From positions 3,966,001-4,030,000 of the forward strand of contig NZ_CP015318.1 of assembly GCF_001686985.1 (NCBI RefSeq): a stretch of 64,000 nt of DNA, written 5' to 3'. The first letter of the stretch is position 1. Every line of letters begins with the position of its first letter. Both the position numbers and the translations under genes were made by a program. This DNA is from Mesorhizobium amorphae CCNWGS0123 (lineage in GTDB: Bacteria > Pseudomonadota > Alphaproteobacteria > Rhizobiales > Rhizobiaceae). This document shows, one piece after another, positions 24,198 through 32,995 of this stretch. The notes beneath the pieces are model-generated. The model ran no database searches. It saw nothing but the letters and a program-made list of their open reading frames with translations, and was not told the origin of the DNA.

Positions 24198-25025
24198 ATG
24201 CGCGCAACGCGCCTTGCCTTCCACACCGTCCTGCTGCCAACGCTCTTCTCGATGGCTCCAGCCTTTGCCGTGCCGGCCCTGCAGGCGCATCGCGCCGTCT
24301 ACGATCTCACCTTGAACAAGGCCTCCGATCGCTCGGGAATCACCGGCATATCGGGCCGCATGGTCTATGAGTTCAATGGTTCGCCCTGCGAGGGCTATAC
24401 GGTCAAGTTCCGCTTCGTCACGCAGATCGTCACCAACGACAACACCAGGCTGACCGACCAGCAGACGACCACTTTCGAGGATGCCGAGGGCAAGACCTTC
24501 TCCTTCGTCACCAAATCCTTCGTCGACCAAAACCTCGACAAGGAGGTCAAGGGCACTGCGACCAAGGAGGCCAAGGGCCTCAAGGTCGATATCGACAAGC
24601 CCGAGAAGAACAGCCTGGAGCTCGCCACCACCCAGTTTCCGACGCAGCATCTGGTCGAGCTGATCGGCAAGGCGGAAAAGGGCGAAAACTTCTACGAAAC
24701 CAATCTCTTCGACGGCTCGGAAGACGCCAACAAGGTGATGACCACCACCGTCATCGTCGGCAAGAAGACCGACGGCGACAAGGCCGACCCGGAAGCGCCG
24801 GCGCTGGCAAAGCTTGCCGGCGACAAATACTGGCCGGTCGACATCGCCTATTTCGACGACACCGACAAGACCGGCGAAGAGGTGCCGGAGTACCGGATCA
24901 GCTTCAAGCTGCACGAGAACGGCATCACCCGCGATCTCACCATGGACTATGGCGAGTTCTCGATGACCGGCAAGCTGGTCAACCTATCCCTGTTCGACCA
25001 GTCGAAGCCCTGTCCGGCGAAATAG
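24198..25025 (+). CDS. eipB: Periplasmic envelope-integrity protein EipB (DUF1849)
   Basis: The 275-residue exported protein has a signal peptide (about 1-24, ending PAFA) and the DUF1849 region: HRAVYDLTL, SGRMVYEF, PCEGYTVKFRFVTQI and DYGEFSMTGKLV. Cys64 and Cys272 are positioned like the conserved disulfide pair of Brucella EipB, a beta-spiral periplasmic protein needed for envelope integrity and resistance to cell-wall stress. The assignment rests on sequence recall. It is divergent from ridA and followed by an acyltransferase gene. Confidence 0.9.
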   Translation: MRATRLAFHTVLLPTLFSMAPAFAVPALQAHRAVYDLTLNKASDRSGITGISGRMVYEFNGSPCEGYTVKFRFVTQIVTNDNTRLTDQQTTTFEDAEGKTFSFVTKSFVDQNLDKEVKGTATKEAKGLKVDIDKPEKNSLELATTQFPTQHLVELIGKAEKGENFYETNLFDGSEDANKVMTTTVIVGKKTDGDKADPEAPALAKLAGDKYWPVDIAYFDDTDKTGEEVPEYRISFKLHENGITRDLTMDYGEFSMTGKLVNLSLFDQSKPCPAK

Positions 25026-25123
25026 CGCCACCCCGCCTGAGTTAACCACGAGCCGGCGACCGACTTGAACGCGCCGCAATCGGGCTCCAGTTTTCCCTGA
25101 AGCATATTCGGGGGGAGTGCAGC

Positions 25124-26419
25124 TTGAGCAGGATAGACGTGTTCGTGGCGCCGCGGCCCAATCCGGCGCTGATCAGGGTCATGACGGTATTCAACCGGAT
25201 CGTCATGCTGCGCGGCGTGCCGGGGTTTCGCGATCTCTTGCCGTTCAACCGGCTGGCCGGGCTGCGCGGTGTCGCCAATGTCCGCCACATTGATTTTCCG
25301 GACGCTGACCGGGAGCGGCTGAAGGCCTGCTGCGGCGCCGGCAAGGCGACGTTCATCACCCCCAACCATCCCGAGTTCTTCACCGATTGGATGATCGACA
25401 AGGAGATCGTCTCGCAGGTCAGCCCGCTCGCCGCGTCCTGGGCCACGCATGGGGTCGTCAACGGGCTCGGCCGGCCGATGCAGAAATTCTGGCTGGCCAA
25501 CAATCTGATCGCCCAGATCCCCGGCAACAGCCAGGCCGCCAAGGAACACTCGGTCACCTGGGCGCTGCAGGGGCACGGCGTGCTCCTGCACCCGGAAGGC
25601 AGCGTCGGCTGGCACGGCAATGTCGTCGCGCCGCTGCTTCCGGGCGCCGTCGAGATGGGGCTCGAGGCGCTGAAGCGTGGCCGAGGCACGGCTGCCGATT
25701 TCAAGGTCTGGGTCGCGCCGGTGGTCTGGAAGCTCGCCTTCACCGGGAATGTGGAGCCGGCGCTGGCAAAGGAATGTACCTATGTCGAGCGCAGGCTGGG
25801 GATCGATCGTCGCTCCGCCGACACACTGCCGGAGCGTGTCCACGATATCTACTCGACGCTGTTGTCGCGCGACGTGGGCGCCTCGGGCATGGTGTCCGAC
25901 CGGCGGCTCCCATACGACGTGCTGCAAAAGGCGTTGCTGGTCGAACTTAGCCGCCGGCTTGGCGAGGTCATTTCGGCCGACACCGCCGGCGATCTCATCG
26001 AACTGCTGCGCCTGTCACGCCGCTGGCTGCGTGAAAACGCCGGTGACGCCGAGAGATCGAAAAAGGTCAGCGCGCTTACCGAGACGATCCAGCGCCTGCA
26101 GCGGCTCGGGCCTTGGGCGTCAGTCAGTCCGACGGTCACGCAGGAGGAGATCGCCGAGCATCTGAAGCGCATTCGCAACGACTATTGCAAGCGCGGACTG
26201 CGCGATACGCTCAACCGCTTCATTCCGCAGCCGGCCGGACCGCGCCGTGCCCATATCCGCGTGCCGGAACCGCTAGGCTTGCATACCTTTGAAGGCTCGG
26301 TCGACGAGGCGCTCGACGAATTGCGGTCGCGCATGCAGGAAGCCATCAGTGGCATCGTGGCCGGTCTCGACGCAAGCGGCGGCTTCATTTCCTATCCGAA
26401 TCCCTTCTATCATCGCTGA
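25124..26419 (+). CDS. PlsC-like acyltransferase family protein
   Basis: The 431-residue protein looks like a 1-acylglycerol-3-phosphate acyltransferase-fold enzyme: TFITPNHPEFFTD as motif I, QIPGNSQAAKE, and LLHPEGSVGWHG as the EGS motif. The motif I spacing is H-x5-D, one residue more than the usual Hx4D. The C-terminal 200 residues are helical and basic with no known domain to me. The start is TTG 25124, supported by GGGGGAG upstream. The lipid substrate is unknown. It is followed by DUF4031 and lysE genes on the same strand. Confidence 0.82.
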   Translation: MSRIDVFVAPRPNPALIRVMTVFNRIVMLRGVPGFRDLLPFNRLAGLRGVANVRHIDFPDADRERLKACCGAGKATFITPNHPEFFTDWMIDKEIVSQVSPLAASWATHGVVNGLGRPMQKFWLANNLIAQIPGNSQAAKEHSVTWALQGHGVLLHPEGSVGWHGNVVAPLLPGAVEMGLEALKRGRGTAADFKVWVAPVVWKLAFTGNVEPALAKECTYVERRLGIDRRSADTLPERVHDIYSTLLSRDVGASGMVSDRRLPYDVLQKALLVELSRRLGEVISADTAGDLIELLRLSRRWLRENAGDAERSKKVSALTETIQRLQRLGPWASVSPTVTQEEIAEHLKRIRNDYCKRGLRDTLNRFIPQPAGPRRAHIRVPEPLGLHTFEGSVDEALDELRSRMQEAISGIVAGLDASGGFISYPNPFYHR

Positions 26420-26479
26420 GGTTGGACGCCGGGCTGATCGCATGGCTGCCAGAGAGAAATCGGGAGTGCGGCAAGCCTC

Positions 26480-26758
26480 ATGGCGGTCTATGTCGATGCG
26501 GCAATCTGGAAATGGGCCGGCCACCGCTGGTGCCATCTGATGGCCGACGACACCGACGAACTGCATCGCTTTGCGGCCGCGCTCGGGGTCAAGCGTTCAT
26601 CCTATCAAGGACCACCCAGGACATCGGCGCCGCATTATGACATAACCGGCTTCGAGCGCGACCGCGCGGTGCGGCTCGGCGCCATCGAATGCAGCCGCGA
26701 GGAGATCGTCGCGATCTTCCGGCGGGTACGAGTGCCGAACGGGAAGAGACGGCCATGA
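26480..26758 (+). CDS. DUF4031 domain protein
   Basis: The 92-residue protein begins MAVYVDAAIWKWAGHRWCHL and contains MADDTDELHRFAAALG and HYDITGFERDRAVRLGA, which match DUF4031, a small family of unknown function that resembles HD-less nucleotidase fragments in name only. Its TGA overlaps the lysE start (ATGA, 26755-26758), so the two are translationally coupled. Confidence 0.88.
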   Translation: MAVYVDAAIWKWAGHRWCHLMADDTDELHRFAAALGVKRSSYQGPPRTSAPHYDITGFERDRAVRLGAIECSREEIVAIFRRVRVPNGKRRP

Positions 26759-27366
26759 CATCGACGGCATTTCTGGCTTACTGCGCCGCGATCACGCTTG
26801 CGGCGGCAACGCCCGGTCCGGCGATGTTTGCAGTCATCACCAACGGCGTCTCGCGCGGCTTCGTTCGCGCCTTCATGGCTGGCGTCGGCATTGCCGCCGG
26901 CGACGCGGTGCTGGTGATCCTGGCACTGCTCGGCCTGGTGGCACTGGCGCAGACCTTCGAATGGGTGTTTCTCGCCCTGAAATATGCAGGTGCCGCCTAT
27001 CTGGTGTTCCTTGGCATCAGGATGTGGCGGTCGGCAGCAGCGCAATCCGATGGGCCGACTGCGGCGCAGCCAAGACTGTCCCGATCGTTTTTCCTCGGTG
27101 CATCCATTGCCCTGGGCAATCCGAAGGCGATCCTTTTCCACGCTTCCATCATGCCGCTGATCCTCGACCTCGATACGATGACCTTCGCCGACGGAGTGCT
27201 GGTGATTGCCGTCGTGATCAGCGTCAACATCGTCACCATGGGTGTCTATGCCGCTCTGGCCGGAAGGGCTTCCGGCTGGTTCAGGACGCCGGGCCGCATG
27301 CGCCTGATGAACAGGTTTGCCGGCAGCGCCATGATCGGCACTGGTGCGCTGATCGCCGCACGCTGA
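26755..27366 (+). CDS. LysE/RhtB family translocator
   Basis: The 203-residue inner-membrane protein has about six hydrophobic segments and the family motifs AATPGPAMFAVITNGVSRG near the N terminus, AGAAYLVFLGIRMWRS and GNPKAILFH. LysE/RhtB exporters release amino acids or related small molecules; the substrate cannot be told. The start overlaps the DUF4031 stop. It is the last gene before the rpsB leader. Confidence 0.93.
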   Translation: MTSTAFLAYCAAITLAAATPGPAMFAVITNGVSRGFVRAFMAGVGIAAGDAVLVILALLGLVALAQTFEWVFLALKYAGAAYLVFLGIRMWRSAAAQSDGPTAAQPRLSRSFFLGASIALGNPKAILFHASIMPLILDLDTMTFADGVLVIAVVISVNIVTMGVYAALAGRASGWFRTPGRMRLMNRFAGSAMIGTGALIAAR

Positions 27367-27420
27367 GCCATTAGACGGCGCAGCGCTTGCGTTTGTCGCG
27401 CATCCCCTCTATATGGCCGC

Positions 27421-27543
27421 TCATTCCACACACGGACTTTGGTGTCTGCCCGGGAGAAATCCGGCTGAAACCTCCGGTGGCGTTCGAGGACATAAGTCCA
27501 AAAATGCCTGTGTCCGTGGAGGCTAACCGGAAAGGAACTAAGA
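27421..27543 (+). promoter_or_regulatory. rpsB leader with alternative base-pairing
   Basis: Within the 177-base gap before rpsB, CACGGAC (27431-27437) can pair with GTCCGTG (27512-27518), while the overlapping GGACTT (27434-27439) can instead pair with AAGTCC (27494-27499). The two stems exclude each other. Ribosomal protein S2 is known to regulate its own operon in E. coli through the leader; an equivalent here is inference. Confidence 0.4.
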
Positions 27544-28326
27544 ATGGCTCTGCCTGATTTCAGCATGCGCCAGCTTTTGGAAGCTGGCATTCACTTCGGC
27601 CACCAGACCCACCGCTGGAACCCGAAGATGGCGCCTTACATCTACGGCGCCCGCAACAACATCCACATCATCGACCTGTCGCAGACGGTGCCTTTGCTGC
27701 ACCAGGCGCTGAAGCAGGTGTCCGACACCGTCGCCAAGGGCGGCCGCGTGCTGTTCGTCGGCACCAAGCGCCAGGCGTCCGACATCGTTGCCGATGCCGC
27801 GCAGCGTTCGGCTCAGTACTACGTCAATTCGCGTTGGCTCGGCGGCATGCTGACCAACTGGAAGACGATCTCGAATTCGATCCAGCGCCTGCGCAAGCTC
27901 GACGAGCTGCTGGCCGGTGAGGCCCAGGGCCTCACCAAGAAGGAGCGCCTCAACCTCGATCGCGAGCGCGAGAAGCTCGACAAGGCGCTGGGCGGTATCA
28001 AGGACATGGGCTCGACCCCGGACCTGATGTTCGTCATCGACACCAACAAGGAAGCGATCGCCATCCTCGAGGCCAAGCGCCTCGGCATTCCGGTCGTCGC
28101 CATCATCGATTCGAACTGCGATCCGGACAAGATCGACTTCCCGATCCCCGGCAATGACGACGCGGCCCGCGCCATCCAGCTCTATTGCGACCTGATCGCC
28201 AAGGCTGCGATCGACGGCATCGCTCGCCAGCAGGGCGCGCTTGGTGTCGACATCGGCGCCTCGGTCGAGGCTCCGGTCGAGCCGGCGCTCGATCCGACCC
28301 CGGCTGCCGAAACTCCGGAAGCATAA
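27544..28326 (+). CDS. rpsB: 30S ribosomal protein S2
   Basis: The 260-residue protein begins ALPDFSMRQLLEAGIHFGHQ and has RWNPKMAPYIYGARNNIHIIDL, LGGMLTNWKT and GIPVVAIIDSNCDPD, diagnostic for S2. It is a late-assembling small-subunit protein that bridges head and body with S1. The C-terminal 25 residues are a Pro/Glu/Ala tail common in alphaproteobacteria. GGAAAGG precedes the ATG. It is followed by tsf. Confidence 0.99.
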   Translation: MALPDFSMRQLLEAGIHFGHQTHRWNPKMAPYIYGARNNIHIIDLSQTVPLLHQALKQVSDTVAKGGRVLFVGTKRQASDIVADAAQRSAQYYVNSRWLGGMLTNWKTISNSIQRLRKLDELLAGEAQGLTKKERLNLDREREKLDKALGGIKDMGSTPDLMFVIDTNKEAIAILEAKRLGIPVVAIIDSNCDPDKIDFPIPGNDDAARAIQLYCDLIAKAAIDGIARQQGALGVDIGASVEAPVEPALDPTPAAETPEA

Positions 28327-28330
28327 CAGC

Positions 28331-28415
28331 GAAGGCCGGTTGCGGCCTTCATCTTTCCAATATGTTGGCGCGTTAAGCGCTGGTGTCGGGCGCATCATCG
28401 AAAATCGATGGTGCG
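28331..28415 (+). terminator. Two hairpins in the rpsB-tsf gap (possible attenuator)
   Basis: GAAGGCCG (28331-28338) pairs with CGGCCTTC (28343-28350), followed by ATCTTT. A second stem pairs CGCATCATCGA (28391-28401) with TCGATGGTGCG (28405-28415) including G-T pairs. The first could act as a leaky terminator that lowers tsf relative to rpsB. Confidence 0.5.
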
Positions 28416-28443
28416 TCGGCGCATTTGAAACAAAGAGGCGACA

Positions 28444-29367
28444 ATGAGCATTTCGGCTGCACAGGTCAAAGAACTCCGCGACTTGACCGGCGCGGGCATG
28501 ATGGACTGCAAGGCGGCGTTGAACGAGACCAACGGCAACATGGAAGAGGCCGTCGACTGGCTGCGCAAGAAGGGCATCTCCAAGGCCGACAAGAAGGCCG
28601 GCCGCACCGCCGCCGAGGGCCTGATCGGCGTTGATTCTGGCGTCCGCGAGGCCGCGGTCGTCGAGGTCAATTCCGAGACCGACTTCGTCGCCCGCAATGC
28701 GGCTTTCCAGGAGATCGTCGCCAACGTCGCCAAGGTCGCGCTCGCCTATGGCGGCAAGACCGATGTGGTCGCCGCGGCCAAATATCCGGGCTCGGACAAG
28801 TCGGTCACCGACACCATCAAGGACGCGGTCGGCACCATCGGCGAGAACATGGGCTTCCGCCGCTCGGCCAAGCTTGCCGTCGAGCACGGCGTTGTCGCCA
28901 CCTATGTCCACAATGCGGTTGCCGACGGTCTCGGCAAGCTCGGCGTGCTGGTGGCCATCGAGACCACCGGCAACGAGCAGGCGGCCAACGCTTTTGCCCG
29001 CCAGGTCGCCATGCATGTCGCCGCCACCAACCCGATGGCGCTGACCGCCGAGCAGATCGATCCGGCCGCGGTCGAGCGTGAGAAGGCGATCTTCTCCGAC
29101 CAGGCACGCCAGTCCGGCAAGCCGGAAGCGATAATCGAGAAGATGGTCGAGGGCCGCCTGCGCAAGTTCTACGAGGAGGTCGTGCTCCTGAAGCAGGCCT
29201 TCGTGATCAATCCCGACATCACCGTCGAGAAGGCGCTGAAGGATGCCGAGAAGGAGATCGGCGCCCCGGCCAAGATCACGGCCTATCTGCGCTTCGCGCT
29301 CGGCGAAGGCATCGAGAAGGAAGAGACCGATTTCGCGGCGGAAGTCGCCGCGGCGGTCAAGAAATAA
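28444..29367 (+). CDS. tsf: Elongation factor Ts
   Basis: The 307-residue nucleotide exchange factor for EF-Tu has the N-terminal UBA-like domain (VKELRDLTGAGMMDCKAAL), the EF-Tu-contacting NSETDFVARN motif, HGVVATYVHN and MHVAATNPMAL. It regenerates EF-Tu-GTP during elongation. AAAGAGG precedes the ATG. It forms the usual pair with rpsB; pyrH, often next, lies 2.9 kb away beyond an accessory unit. Confidence 0.99.
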   Translation: MSISAAQVKELRDLTGAGMMDCKAALNETNGNMEEAVDWLRKKGISKADKKAGRTAAEGLIGVDSGVREAAVVEVNSETDFVARNAAFQEIVANVAKVALAYGGKTDVVAAAKYPGSDKSVTDTIKDAVGTIGENMGFRRSAKLAVEHGVVATYVHNAVADGLGKLGVLVAIETTGNEQAANAFARQVAMHVAATNPMALTAEQIDPAAVEREKAIFSDQARQSGKPEAIIEKMVEGRLRKFYEEVVLLKQAFVINPDITVEKALKDAEKEIGAPAKITAYLRFALGEGIEKEETDFAAEVAAAVKK

Positions 29368-29388
29368 CCCGAAGACGGGTTTCTCTGC
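29366..29388. terminator. Hairpin between tsf and the convergent lysR gene
   Basis: AACCCG (29366-29371) pairs with CGGGTT (29376-29381), followed by TCTCT. It overlaps the tsf stop codon. Confidence 0.6.
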
Positions 29389-30315
29389 TCAGGCAGCACG
29401 GCCGGGCGTCCGCGAGGATGCCCGGCCGATTTCTTGTGCGGTGTCGATGAAGGCCCTGAGCTTCGGCGCCATCGACGCACGGCGCGGAAAATAGAGGAAC
29501 AGGCCGGGTTCCTCGATCGCCGATTGCGGCAGGATCTGCACGAGGCGACCGGTGGCGATGTGGTCTCGCACCAGCGGCTCGAAGACATAGGCGATCCCCA
29601 CTCCGGCCAGCGCGAGATCGATCGCGGCAAGCGAATCCGTGACGATTGCAGTGCCGCGCGTTTCCACGGAAACGTCCTTGCCGTCCTCCGCCAGATCCCA
29701 GCGATAGAGCGCGCCGCTGCGGACAAGCCGGTAGCCAATGCAATTGTGGTTCGCCAGATCGGCCACATCGCGCGGACGACCATGCCGCCCGATATAGGTG
29801 GGAGTGGCAACCATGAGGGCGCTGAACGGCTGCGTAAGCCGGACCGTGACCATGTCCTGCGCGATCATCTCGCCGAGCCTGATGCCGGCGTCGAACCCTT
29901 CTCCAACGATATCGACGAGCCCCTGGTCGGCGACTATTTCGACCGTCACGTCCGGATAGCGCTCCGCCATTCTGGCGACCACAGGCGTCACCGCCAGGGG
30001 GATCGCGATGTTGGAGGCGTTGATCCTGAGCCGGCCTGCCGGGCGCCCCTTGATGCCGCGGATACGATCCATCCGCTCGGCGATGTCCTGGAGGGCAGGG
30101 GCCGCCGTCTCGACCAGCGCCTTGCCGGCCTCCGTCAGCGAAACGCTGCGGGTGGTGCGCGCAAACAGCGGTTGACCGATCCGCTCCTCGACAAGACGCA
30201 CCGCATGGCTGACCGCCGAGGGGCTCATGCCGAGTTCGGCCGCGGCGAGCGCGAAGCCGCCGCGCCGTGCAACGGCGACCACGACAGGCAGATGGCTGAG
30301 CAGGTCCCGGTCCAT
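29389..30315 (-). CDS. LysR family transcriptional regulator
   Basis: The 308-residue protein has an N-terminal winged helix-turn-helix (about 1-60: FALAAAELGMSPSAVSHAVRLVEERIGQPLF) and a periplasmic-binding-like effector domain with GRLRINASNIAI, GFDAGIRLGEMI and GVGIAYVFEPLVRD. It resembles the group of LysR proteins often next to oxidoreductase genes. It is divergent from the SnoaL-like and aldo-keto reductase genes and probably controls them. The dyad TCAT-N7-ATGA (30316-30330) beside the start is a candidate site. Confidence 0.95.
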   Translation of the reverse strand: MDRDLLSHLPVVVAVARRGGFALAAAELGMSPSAVSHAVRLVEERIGQPLFARTTRSVSLTEAGKALVETAAPALQDIAERMDRIRGIKGRPAGRLRINASNIAIPLAVTPVVARMAERYPDVTVEIVADQGLVDIVGEGFDAGIRLGEMIAQDMVTVRLTQPFSALMVATPTYIGRHGRPRDVADLANHNCIGYRLVRSGALYRWDLAEDGKDVSVETRGTAIVTDSLAAIDLALAGVGIAYVFEPLVRDHIATGRLVQILPQSAIEEPGLFLYFPRRASMAPKLRAFIDTAQEIGRASSRTPGRAA

Positions 30316-30429
30316 TCATGAACAATATGACATAGTCCTTGCGAACAATGCAATCTTCTCGATGCCAGCATACCGGCCCATATTGCCCTAACACATCGGC
30401 GGCGGGCTGATGCACAAGGGAGAAGAGAC

Positions 30430-30957
30430 ATGAATGCGTTGAGAAACGTCACCTTCGCAGCAGGCATTGCGCTGGCGCCGGTAGATGCCGGCGGGGCCGA
30501 GTCATCCGAGTGGCGTGCGTTCGCCGATGAGCGCGCCGTCATCCGCATCGCAGATGCTATCGACCGCGCCGTCGACGCGCAGGACTGGAAGCTTGCGCGC
30601 AGCTATTTCGCGGAGCAGGTCACCGCCGATTTCAGCAGCCTTTCCGGGCAGCCCGCGGCCAACATCGCCTCGGACAATCTGATCGGCGTCTGGGCGGCGA
30701 ACCTGAAGGGCAGCAAGACAAGCCTGCACCTGCGCACCAACCACCAGGTTGTCATCGATGGCAACGGCGCCACGGTTTCGTCAAACGGCTACGCCTGGAA
30801 CCGGATGGAGGGCAATGGCGACCCGCTCTGGGAAGTCTGGGGCACTTACGAACACCACCTGACCCGTTCGGATTCCGGCTGGAAAGTGGATGGCTTCACA
30901 TTCCGCATGACGCATGAGCGCGGCAACCCGTGGGTCAAAGCCACCCCTGGCCACTGA
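30430..30957 (+). CDS. SnoaL-like / nuclear transport factor 2-fold protein
   Basis: The 175-residue protein has a short hydrophobic N terminus (about 1-23) that may be an export signal, then an NTF2-like alpha+beta domain: IADAIDRAVDAQDWKLARSYF, TNHQVVIDGNGATVSSNGYAW and GWKVDGFTFRMTHERGN. Such domains act as small-molecule isomerases, lyases or binding folds; the substrate is unknown. GGGAGAAGAGAC precedes the ATG. The aldo-keto reductase gene follows after 38 bases, so the two form a probable operon under the divergent LysR. Confidence 0.85.
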   Translation: MNALRNVTFAAGIALAPVDAGGAESSEWRAFADERAVIRIADAIDRAVDAQDWKLARSYFAEQVTADFSSLSGQPAANIASDNLIGVWAANLKGSKTSLHLRTNHQVVIDGNGATVSSNGYAWNRMEGNGDPLWEVWGTYEHHLTRSDSGWKVDGFTFRMTHERGNPWVKATPGH

Positions 30958-30995
30958 GCGGCGGCATCAACCTTGATCTCTATCGGAACGACTCC

Positions 30996-32105
30996 ATGAC
31001 GATGACCTACTACAATCTTGGAAACAGCGGCCTTCGGGTAAGCCGGCTGGCCTTGGGCACCATGACCTTCGGAACCGAATGGGGGTGGGGGGCGGACAGG
31101 GAGACTGCCCGCGCCATGTTCGACGCCTATGTCGAGGCAGGCGGCAATTTCTTCGATACCGCCGACCTTTACACCGGCGGCACCAGCGAGACCTGGCTGG
31201 GCGAGTTCGTGGCGGAGCGCGGACTGCGCGACAAGGCAGTGATCGCCACCAAGTTCACCATGAACACGCAGCCCGGCAATCCGAACGCCGGTGGCAACGG
31301 GCGCAAGAACATCATGCGCGCGGTGGAAGCGTCGCTCAAACGGCTAGGCACCGACTATATCGACCTCTATCTCCTGCATGTCTGGGACAGGCTGACGCCG
31401 GCCGAAGAGGTCATGCGCACGCTGGACGACCTCGTGCGCGCCGGCAAGGTGCGTCATATCGGCCTTTCCGACGTGCCGGCCTGGTATGCGGGCCGGGCGC
31501 AAGCGATCGCCGAATTGCGCGGCTACGAGCCGGTTTCGGCCCTGCAGCTCGAATACTCGCTCGCCGAGCGCACCATCGAGAACGAATTCGTACCCTTCGG
31601 CACGCGTCACGGCGCCGGCATCATGGTCTGGAGTCCGCTGGCCAGCGGCCTGCTAAGCGGCAAATACCGTCCCGCGCAGGCTGGAAATGCCGGGCGGCTC
31701 GATGGTTTCCGCAACACCACCCATCCAGGGTTCCAGAAATTCACGGAGCGCAACTGGAAGATCGTGGCCGAGCTCGAAAAGGTCGCCGCAGAACTCGGCC
31801 ACAGCATGCCCCAGGTCGCGATCAACTGGGTGGCGCCGCAGCCGGGCATCGCCTCCGTCATTCTCGGGGCTACGAAGCTCGACCAGTTGCAGGACAATCT
31901 CGGGGCGTTGGACTTTTCGATCCCCGCCGACCTTCGCCAGAGGCTGGATTCGGTCAGCAGATCGCCGGCACCATTTCCCTACTCGTATTTCGGTTCCGAG
32001 ATACAGGCCCGGGTTACCGGCGGTGCCGCGACCGGCGACAAGCCTGCCGGCTATGCGCCACAGGTGCTTATCGAAGGTGAGGCCGTCAGCGTCACCGGCA
32101 GCTGA
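30996..32105 (+). CDS. Aldo/keto reductase
   Basis: The 369-residue NADPH-dependent oxidoreductase has the (beta/alpha)8 family motifs: FFDTADLYTGGTSETWLGEF with the catalytic Asp/Tyr, VIATKFTMN with catalytic Lys, YLLHVWD with His, and a C-terminal SVILGATKLDQLQDNL cofactor region. It resembles the YdbC/Tas-like branch of general aldehyde/ketone reductases. The substrate is unknown. ATG 30996 begins the conserved MTYYNLGNSGLRVSRL segment; an upstream frame extends without similarity. A perfect stem-loop follows. Confidence 0.94.
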   Translation: MTMTYYNLGNSGLRVSRLALGTMTFGTEWGWGADRETARAMFDAYVEAGGNFFDTADLYTGGTSETWLGEFVAERGLRDKAVIATKFTMNTQPGNPNAGGNGRKNIMRAVEASLKRLGTDYIDLYLLHVWDRLTPAEEVMRTLDDLVRAGKVRHIGLSDVPAWYAGRAQAIAELRGYEPVSALQLEYSLAERTIENEFVPFGTRHGAGIMVWSPLASGLLSGKYRPAQAGNAGRLDGFRNTTHPGFQKFTERNWKIVAELEKVAAELGHSMPQVAINWVAPQPGIASVILGATKLDQLQDNLGALDFSIPADLRQRLDSVSRSPAPFPYSYFGSEIQARVTGGAATGDKPAGYAPQVLIEGEAVSVTGS

Positions 32106-32140
32106 CCGACCGCGACCAAAACAGCCGGGAAATTGCCAAA

Positions 32141-32166
32141 GGGCGCCGCGTGACATCGCGGCGCCC
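32141..32166 (+). terminator. Perfect 10-bp stem-loop after the aldo/keto reductase gene
   Basis: GGGCGCCGCG (32141-32150) pairs with CGCGGCGCCC (32157-32166) around TGACAT. It is followed by only a weak T stretch (TTCGTG). Confidence 0.65.
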
Positions 32167-32263
32167 TTCGTGTATCGGAACTCGGCGTCGCGCCGGTGTT
32201 AGGAGCGCGGTGCCTGCGCGGCCTGCCCCCCAGGCGCATCACACGCAAAATGACGAGGACCAG

Positions 32264-32986
32264 ATGACGGCGAAGCCCCTCTACCGACGTGTCTTGCTGA
32301 AAGCGTCGGGCGAAGCGCTGATGGGCGAACAGCATTTTGGCATCGACGTCTCGGTTGTCGACCGCATCGCCGCCGACATCGCGGAAGCCCGTGCTCTGGG
32401 CATCGAAGTGGGCGTTGTCATCGGCGGCGGCAACATCTTTCGCGGCGTCGCGGTTGCATCGAAAGGCGGCGACCGCGTCACCGGCGACCACATGGGCATG
32501 CTCGCCACCGTCATCAATTCGCTGGCGCTGCGCACCTCGCTGAACAAGATCGGCGTCGACGCGGTGGTTCTGTCGGCCATCGCCATGCCTGAGCTCTGCG
32601 AGAGCTTCTCGCAACGCCAGGCGACCGCCTACATGAACCAGGGCAAGGTCGTGATCTTTGCCGGCGGCACCGGCAACCCGTTCTTCACCACCGATTCGGC
32701 CGCTGCCCTTCGGGCCGCCGAAATCGGCGCGGACGCGCTGTTCAAGGGCACCCAGGTCGACGGCGTCTACTCGGCCGATCCCAAGAAAGACCCGAACGCG
32801 ACGCGCTTCGAGCGCATCAGCCATGCCGAAGTCATCAACAAAGGCCTTTCCATCATGGATACGGCCGCGATTGCACTTGCGCGGGAAAACAACATTCCGA
32901 TAATCGTCTATTCGATCCACGAGAAGGGTGGTTTTGGCGATATTCTGAGGGGCGGCGGCCGTTGTACAGTCGTTGCGGACGATTGA
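32264..32986 (+). CDS. pyrH: UMP kinase
   Basis: The 240-residue hexameric bacterial UMP kinase phosphorylates UMP to UDP. Signatures are RRVLLKASGEALMG, VGVVIGGGNIFRG, DHMGMLATVINSLAL, VIFAGGTGNPFFTTDSAA and ADALFKGTQVDGVYSADP. It belongs to the amino-acid kinase fold and is unrelated to eukaryotic UMP-CMP kinase. ATG 32264 follows GAGGA; ATG 32250 and an upstream frame are less likely. It starts the pyrH to lpxB run of same-strand genes. Confidence 0.98.
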   Translation: MTAKPLYRRVLLKASGEALMGEQHFGIDVSVVDRIAADIAEARALGIEVGVVIGGGNIFRGVAVASKGGDRVTGDHMGMLATVINSLALRTSLNKIGVDAVVLSAIAMPELCESFSQRQATAYMNQGKVVIFAGGTGNPFFTTDSAAALRAAEIGADALFKGTQVDGVYSADPKKDPNATRFERISHAEVINKGLSIMDTAAIALARENNIPIIVYSIHEKGGFGDILRGGGRCTVVADD

Positions 32987-32995
32987 TCCGGAGCT

